A DNA stretch of 62,047 nt from the NCBI GenBank assembly GCA_002816575.1, contig MUCI01000041.1:1-62047 (forward strand), in the 5' to 3' direction. The stretch comes from SAR202 cluster bacterium Casp-Chloro-G2. Its GTDB lineage: Bacteria > Chloroflexota > Dehalococcoidia > Lucifugimonadales > UBA3495. The first letter of the stretch is position 1; each line of letters opens with the position of its first letter. Below, piece after piece: positions 58,436-62,047 of the stretch. Both the position numbers and the translations under genes were made by a program. The notes beneath the pieces were generated by a model. It was not told where the DNA came from, searched no databases, and was given only the letters and a program-made list of their open reading frames with translations.

Positions 58436-58820
58436 ATACGAGTCTCGGGCCTCGGGGAGAGGCGAATCTGCGCCTGAAATTGAGGCTGAAGCGGCTGAGG
58501 CAATGATAGCACGGTGATTGGAACAGGGACAAGAAGCGGCGTGCCGGCAGCCACCGCATAATGCCGCATATGGGCTGTCATCTGCCAGTTATCGGCTTAT
58601 TCGCCCGGTGTGGAAAAAGGTGGCGGCGTTGACCAGATGGAATCTCGCTCGCCGCAAACCCGCGCCGAAACCTGAGACACCCGCCGCCACCGGCGGTTAT
58701 GCCTGAAAGCTGCCCACTGACAGCCGCAAGCCAGACCCGGCAGTTGCGAACCCATCCAGATGTGCGGGCATCAAATCATCGTTCCGTCAGGTTTCAGTTC
58801 GGGTTCGAGGAGGTTTGTCC
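58436..58820. other. Gene-free stretch between divergent genes
   Basis: This 385-bp region separates ybeY (left) from the thioredoxin gene (right) and must hold both promoters. A small open frame at 58518-58706 has no start-site or family support. I identify no specific element apart from the GGAGG site before 58821. Confidence 0.4.
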
Positions 58821-59486
58821 ATGGCCAAGGGCCGGCGAAGAAAGAGCGGACGCGTCTCTGCCGCAGCCAAGCAGGGCGCGAAAGCCCAGCAGAAGAAATT
58901 GATGAATTACGGCTTGGGCGTGGTGGCGGCGGTTGCCATCGTCGTCGTGGTCGTATTCGCAGTGGCCTCCAGCAGCGGCAGCAGCGGCGTGGGGGCTGAC
59001 GCTCCCGATTTTAATTTCAGCCTGTATCAGGGCGTGAAAGAGATCGGATTCCGTGAAGGCAACCTGGCCCAGATTCAGGGTAAGCCTTTGGTGCTGAACT
59101 TCTGGGCCGGATCGTGTCCGCCTTGCCGGGCCGAGATGCCCCAGTTCCAGGCGTTCTACGAAGACTCCAAAGATGATGTCATGCTGTTGGGCATCGACAT
59201 CGGGCCATTCACCGGTTTAGGTCCCGGTTTAGGTTCCGGTTTAGGTTCCAATGAAGACGCCGACGAATCATTGCGTGAGTTGGGCGTGACCTATCCGGCA
59301 GGCTGGACCGACGACTCGAGCGTGCCCCGGAAATACGGAGTGACGGCCATGCCGACCACGGTTTTCATCAACTCTAACGGCGAGATCTTCGACAAAAGCG
59401 TGGGCGCGATCGACGCCGCCTTCCTGACCCGCGTCACCCGGGAGTTATTGGCTGCGGAGGCGACGGAAATGGCGCAGGCGCCTTAA
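58821..59486 (+). CDS. Membrane-anchored TlpA-type thioredoxin
   Basis: The 221-residue protein has a basic N-terminus (MAKGRRRKSGRVSAAAKQG), one membrane helix near residues 31-52 (GLGVVAAVAIVVVVVFAVAS), and a thioredoxin domain with LVLNFWAGSCPPCRAEMPQF (Cys99-x-x-Cys102) and YGVTAMPTTVFINSNGEI (cis-Pro). It would reduce extracytoplasmic thiols, for example in cytochrome c maturation. Unlike the 17.5-kb relative it keeps both cysteines. A 12-bp unit repeated three times (59213-59248) adds GLGPGLGSGLGS after the active-site helix. GGAGG precedes the ATG. Confidence 0.92.
   Translation: MAKGRRRKSGRVSAAAKQGAKAQQKKLMNYGLGVVAAVAIVVVVVFAVASSSGSSGVGADAPDFNFSLYQGVKEIGFREGNLAQIQGKPLVLNFWAGSCPPCRAEMPQFQAFYEDSKDDVMLLGIDIGPFTGLGPGLGSGLGSNEDADESLRELGVTYPAGWTDDSSVPRKYGVTAMPTTVFINSNGEIFDKSVGAIDAAFLTRVTRELLAAEATEMAQAP
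59213..59248 (+). repeat. Three tandem 12-bp repeats inside the thioredoxin gene
   Basis: CGGTTTAGGTCC/TTC occurs three times in frame, encoding Gly-Leu-Gly-Pro/Ser units in a loop of the thioredoxin fold. Confidence 0.9.
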
Positions 59487-59938
59487 CCGGCGTGCCAGAC
59501 TTTGTGCTTGAACTCTTCTCCGACCAGGGTGTTGGCCGCTGCGCTATCCATGTCGATGGCGAAGCAATGGAATTCCATGTCCCCCGAAGGTAGGTCGATC
59601 TTCTCGGACATGGCCTTGATGTAACTTTGGCGTTCTGCCGTGTCTGTTACCTCAACCGCGCGGCCGTAGACCTTGAACTCGCCCTCACTGGCGAGCCGGT
59701 CTGAGACGGCGTTGTGGATGGAGCAGCGGGCGTCCCTAAGCAGGTCGAGGGCCTTTCGGGAGCGCCACATCATGCCCAGGTAAAGCTGCCCGTTGAAGAA
59801 CAGTGGTTCCACCGGTGATATTCGCGGCCAGCCGTTCTTCCGCAGGGTTGCCAGCAGCACCAGGCCGTTGCGGTCCAGCCGCTCCTGTCCCAACGCAGCC
59901 AATTCAGGTTCTTGCTGGGCAAATTCTTGCCATGTCAT
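59483..59938 (-). CDS. PPOX-class FMN/F420-binding protein
   Basis: A split-barrel flavoprotein of the pyridoxamine-oxidase-like class, 151 residues. It includes ERLDRNGLVLLATLRKNGWP, RISPVEPLFFNGQLYLGMM and KALDLLRDARCSIHNAV, then EFKVYGRAVEVTD. Such proteins reduce or bind F420 or FMN; the substrate is unknown. The start at MTWQEFAQQ has GGAGG 7 nt upstream. Its stop overlaps the thioredoxin gene's stop by 4 nt, convergent. Confidence 0.88.
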   Translation of the reverse strand: MTWQEFAQQEPELAALGQERLDRNGLVLLATLRKNGWPRISPVEPLFFNGQLYLGMMWRSRKALDLLRDARCSIHNAVSDRLASEGEFKVYGRAVEVTDTAERQSYIKAMSEKIDLPSGDMEFHCFAIDMDSAAANTLVGEEFKHKVWHAG

Positions 59939-60086
59939 GCCGCGTCCTCCCACAATCTATCCCGTGTACACCAAAGGGTACACCGGTGCGTCAACCGCCG
60001 TTTGACAGCCCTCCATCAAACTCCAATAATGCCAGAAATTTCGTCCCAGTAGCATCTATTCAGTAGGATTCTTCGCGAAAGGGGGA

Positions 60087-61148
60087 ATGATGGCAAAACG
60101 GATAGCTATATTCTCTGACGGCACTTGGAACACACCAGAGCAGGCCCATCCCACCAACGTGATTCGCCTGCACGATGTCACGCTTGAGCGAGGCTCTGAC
60201 GGCGTGGCCCAAGCCAGGTTCTACGACCGGGGGGTCGGAGCCGACGGCAACCGGCTGCAGCGGGCGCTGGGAGGTGTGTCAGGGAGAGGGCTGGACAAGA
60301 ATATCCTGGATGGTTACCGCTTTCTGGTCGAAAACCATGAAGCGGACGACGAGATATATCTCTTTGGGTTCAGCCGTGGCGCCTACACTGCCCGGAGCCT
60401 GGTTGGCCTGATCCGCAATTGCGGGCTGCTGACCAAAGAGCACGCCGGTATGGCCGACGCCGCCATGAAATTGTATCGAAAGAGGAAGAAGAACTCAGAC
60501 CCCTATTCGGGGGCGGCCCAGCGGTTCAGGGACCGGTATTCCAAGACGACTGGAATCCGGTTTCTGGGAGTCTGGGATACGGTGGGAGCGCTAGGGGTCC
60601 CGGTTCGGGGTCTGGGCCATCTTTTGAATTGGCGTTACAAGTTCCACGACGTTGACCTGAGTGGGACCGTTAACCACGCCTATCACGCCGTGTCGGTGGA
60701 CGAAAGGCGAGGCGCGTTCAAACCCTCGCTCTGGTCTCACACCGGCAAGCCAGACCAGACCGTTGAGCAGGTGTGGTTCGCCGGCGTACACAGCGAGGTC
60801 GGCGGCGGGAGTTCAGATACCGGCCTGCCGGACATCGCCTTCATGTGGATGATGCATAAAGCCCAGGCGTGTGGCTTGGAGTTCGACCAAGAGGCGATCG
60901 CGGAGCGCATCCACCCATCGTGGTCTGGCGAACTGCGCGGCGGGCTGCGGGGATTTTACAAGTTTCTATCGAGCCACACCCGCCAAGTGGGTAACCCCAA
61001 GTTTGCCAGCGAGGCCGTCCACCGGGACGCGGTTATCCGGATGGTGACCGGCGACCCCGTGTATAACGCGCCCAACTTAAAGCGATACCTGGATGGTCCC
61101 GAACCTCAGGTCGCGGAGCCTGGCCCCTATCCCAGTGTCGGGTCGTAG
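60087..61148 (+). CDS. DUF2235 (Tle1-type) alpha/beta hydrolase
   Basis: A 353-residue alpha/beta hydrolase of the DUF2235 family. It starts KRIAIFSDGTWNTPEQ and has the nucleophile elbow YLFGFSRGAYTARSLVGLI (Ser96). FLGVWDTVGALGVP and WFAGVHSEVGGGSSDTGLPD supply the likely catalytic Asp and His. In some bacteria this family includes type VI secretion phospholipases; no VgrG or other T6SS gene is present here, so that role is not implied. Two adjacent ATG codons (60087 and 60090) follow GGGGGA. Confidence 0.9.
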   Translation: MMAKRIAIFSDGTWNTPEQAHPTNVIRLHDVTLERGSDGVAQARFYDRGVGADGNRLQRALGGVSGRGLDKNILDGYRFLVENHEADDEIYLFGFSRGAYTARSLVGLIRNCGLLTKEHAGMADAAMKLYRKRKKNSDPYSGAAQRFRDRYSKTTGIRFLGVWDTVGALGVPVRGLGHLLNWRYKFHDVDLSGTVNHAYHAVSVDERRGAFKPSLWSHTGKPDQTVEQVWFAGVHSEVGGGSSDTGLPDIAFMWMMHKAQACGLEFDQEAIAERIHPSWSGELRGGLRGFYKFLSSHTRQVGNPKFASEAVHRDAVIRMVTGDPVYNAPNLKRYLDGPEPQVAEPGPYPSVGS

Positions 61149-61400
61149 GACCGGATCCGCGGTTGCTCCGAACGAAGCGAACGCTCCAGCCAGCACAGCG
61201 ACGGCTTATATAACTGGCAGGCGAACAGACCAAGATGTGGTGCCGTTCCGATCCATCTACGGCATTACTGTTCCTAAGACCGGCCTGATTTCGTAGACAG
61301 GCACGGGAACAGCTTGGATAATCTGGACATACTATGTCGTATAGACCTATAAAACATTTATTGCGCCATAGTTTTTGCTATTACGACGTGGAGCAGTATT

Positions 61401-61991
61401 ATGACGACACAACCGGTGAGAAGGCGTATCGATGAGGAGATTCAAGACGTCATCGAGGGCCTGGCAGCGATAAATTGGACTCCGGCGCAGATACACCGTG
61501 AACTGTCAAAAAGGCAAGAACTAAAACCGCCTCTCCCTACCCTCCGCACCGTCCAGCGTATCGTCAAGGAAGCCACGCCCAAAGACCCGTCGGGCCCTTG
61601 GAATCTGGCCAAGAGCGACACCGAACACAGCAGGATCATCCTCGACCTGATAGCGTATCTGATCAACCGTACCGAAGGCAGGATCCACTCGATCACCGAG
61701 AAGGAGGCAGAATGGTACGTGAAGGTCCATTTCGCCGCCCCTGACCTGGAAATCTCCAGCGCCTGGCTCTTGACCCGCACCTACATGCGGCGCAGCGAAG
61801 GGTATTCCTCCACCGAGGCCATGGACGCCTATCTGGCGCTGAAACCGTGGGCATCCAAAGAACTTCAAGACGGTTACAGCAATTTCGTCAAACAGAATCC
61901 CAATCTGCGGTATTCAAGCGACCCCTGGTCGCTGGGCAAGGATTCATCCGGAAGCATGACGGCTATCGTCCACAGTCCGGACGTCTCGTAG
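61401..61991 (+). CDS. Unknown protein with HTH-like N-terminus
   Basis: A 196-residue soluble protein. Residues 10-55 (DEEIQDVIEGLAAINWTPAQ, IHRELSKRQELKPPLPTLRT, VQRIVKE) look like a resolvase/transposase-type helix-turn-helix. The remainder, with several Trp and Tyr residues (EAEWYVKVHFAAPDLEISSA), matches no family I recognise. It could be a regulator or a relic of a mobile element. It stands alone; the 61149-61400 gap before it shows no clear element. Confidence 0.6.
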   Translation: MTTQPVRRRIDEEIQDVIEGLAAINWTPAQIHRELSKRQELKPPLPTLRTVQRIVKEATPKDPSGPWNLAKSDTEHSRIILDLIAYLINRTEGRIHSITEKEAEWYVKVHFAAPDLEISSAWLLTRTYMRRSEGYSSTEAMDAYLALKPWASKELQDGYSNFVKQNPNLRYSSDPWSLGKDSSGSMTAIVHSPDVS

Positions 61992-62047
61992 GCCGCGCCT
62001 TTTCGATCCCCAACGGCCAAACACGGGCAACAGGCGGCGGGCCAATG

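Noticed and set aside
58518-58706. 62-codon open frame before the thioredoxin gene
   Set aside because: No ribosome-binding site, no recognisable domain, and composition like the surrounding intergenic DNA.
60087-61148. Type VI secretion effector
   Set aside because: DUF2235 proteins include such effectors, but no T6SS component, immunity protein or VgrG/PAAR is present nearby.

Overview
The window reads as a GC-rich chromosomal fragment from a free-living bacterium, most likely a member of the Chloroflexota (Dehalococcoidia / SAR202-like lineages). The support is the mix of families, not a marker gene. There are four luciferase-like flavin oxidoreductases in 62 kb, together with carboxymuconolactone-decarboxylase, epoxide-hydrolase, GMC, PQQ-sugar-dehydrogenase, isochorismatase and MetE-like enzymes. 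Several lipoproteins have Thr/Pro-rich linkers, and housekeeping genes are scattered among these catabolic ones. Taxonomy is inference; no rRNA gene is present.

Layout. 1-11.8 kb: heme enzyme (HemQ/Cld, cut by the window edge), aconitase, ferredoxin, an AsnC-type regulator with a near-consensus promoter, tRNA-Ser(GCU), miaB-nadA, nadC, DinB, dtd, a zinc ribbon, rpsU and an isochorismatase-like hydrolase. 12-13.6 kb: an AT-richer orphan gene with a PD-(D/E)XK nuclease motif. 13.6-20.7 kb: a thiol-redox neighbourhood. Three genes there (rhodanese, TlpA/thioredoxin-like lipoprotein, AhpD-like peroxidase-related protein) are each interrupted by one in-frame TGA exactly at the catalytic cysteine. 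Each TGA is followed 10-13 nt later by a hairpin with GU in its apical loop. I read them as selenocysteine genes. Between two of them is a 1.55-kb insert bounded by perfect 48-bp repeats of the tRNA-Gly 3' half. 20.7-31.4 kb: flavoproteins, NUDIX, PQQ dehydrogenase, methyltransferase, two MFS transporters, epoxide hydrolase and SRAP. 31.8-34.6 kb: a phosphate-binding-type lipoprotein overlapping a histidine kinase. 34.6-44.8 kb: two more luciferase-like oxidoreductases, small membrane proteins, a DUF5666 protein with 222-bp tandem repeats, an Eis-like acetyltransferase, a frameshifted receiver domain and two tRNA-Thr genes. 44.9-50.7 kb: MetE-like methyltransferase, FAD oxidase, LysR, Tag-like glycosylase and GMC oxidoreductase. 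50.9-58.4 kb: a leftward run ybeY, dnaX, ybaB, TPR protein, PIN protein, recR, recO, biotin carboxylase, biotin carrier. 58.8-62 kb: thioredoxin, PPOX-class protein, DUF2235 hydrolase and an unknown HTH-like protein.

How the genes work together. miaB-nadA are translationally coupled and nadC follows, giving the last two steps to nicotinate mononucleotide. The ybeY-dnaX-ybaB-recR-recO run is a replication/repair block carrying an inserted TPR/PIN pair that looks like a toxin-antitoxin unit. The 13.6-20.7 kb stretch groups redox proteins that probably need the SelA/SelB/SelC/SelD machinery encoded elsewhere.

Three further genes (an MFS transporter, an epoxide hydrolase and a receiver domain) carry one disabling change each, so decay or consensus error should be kept in mind. 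Short tandem duplications directly upstream of start codons recur in the window.
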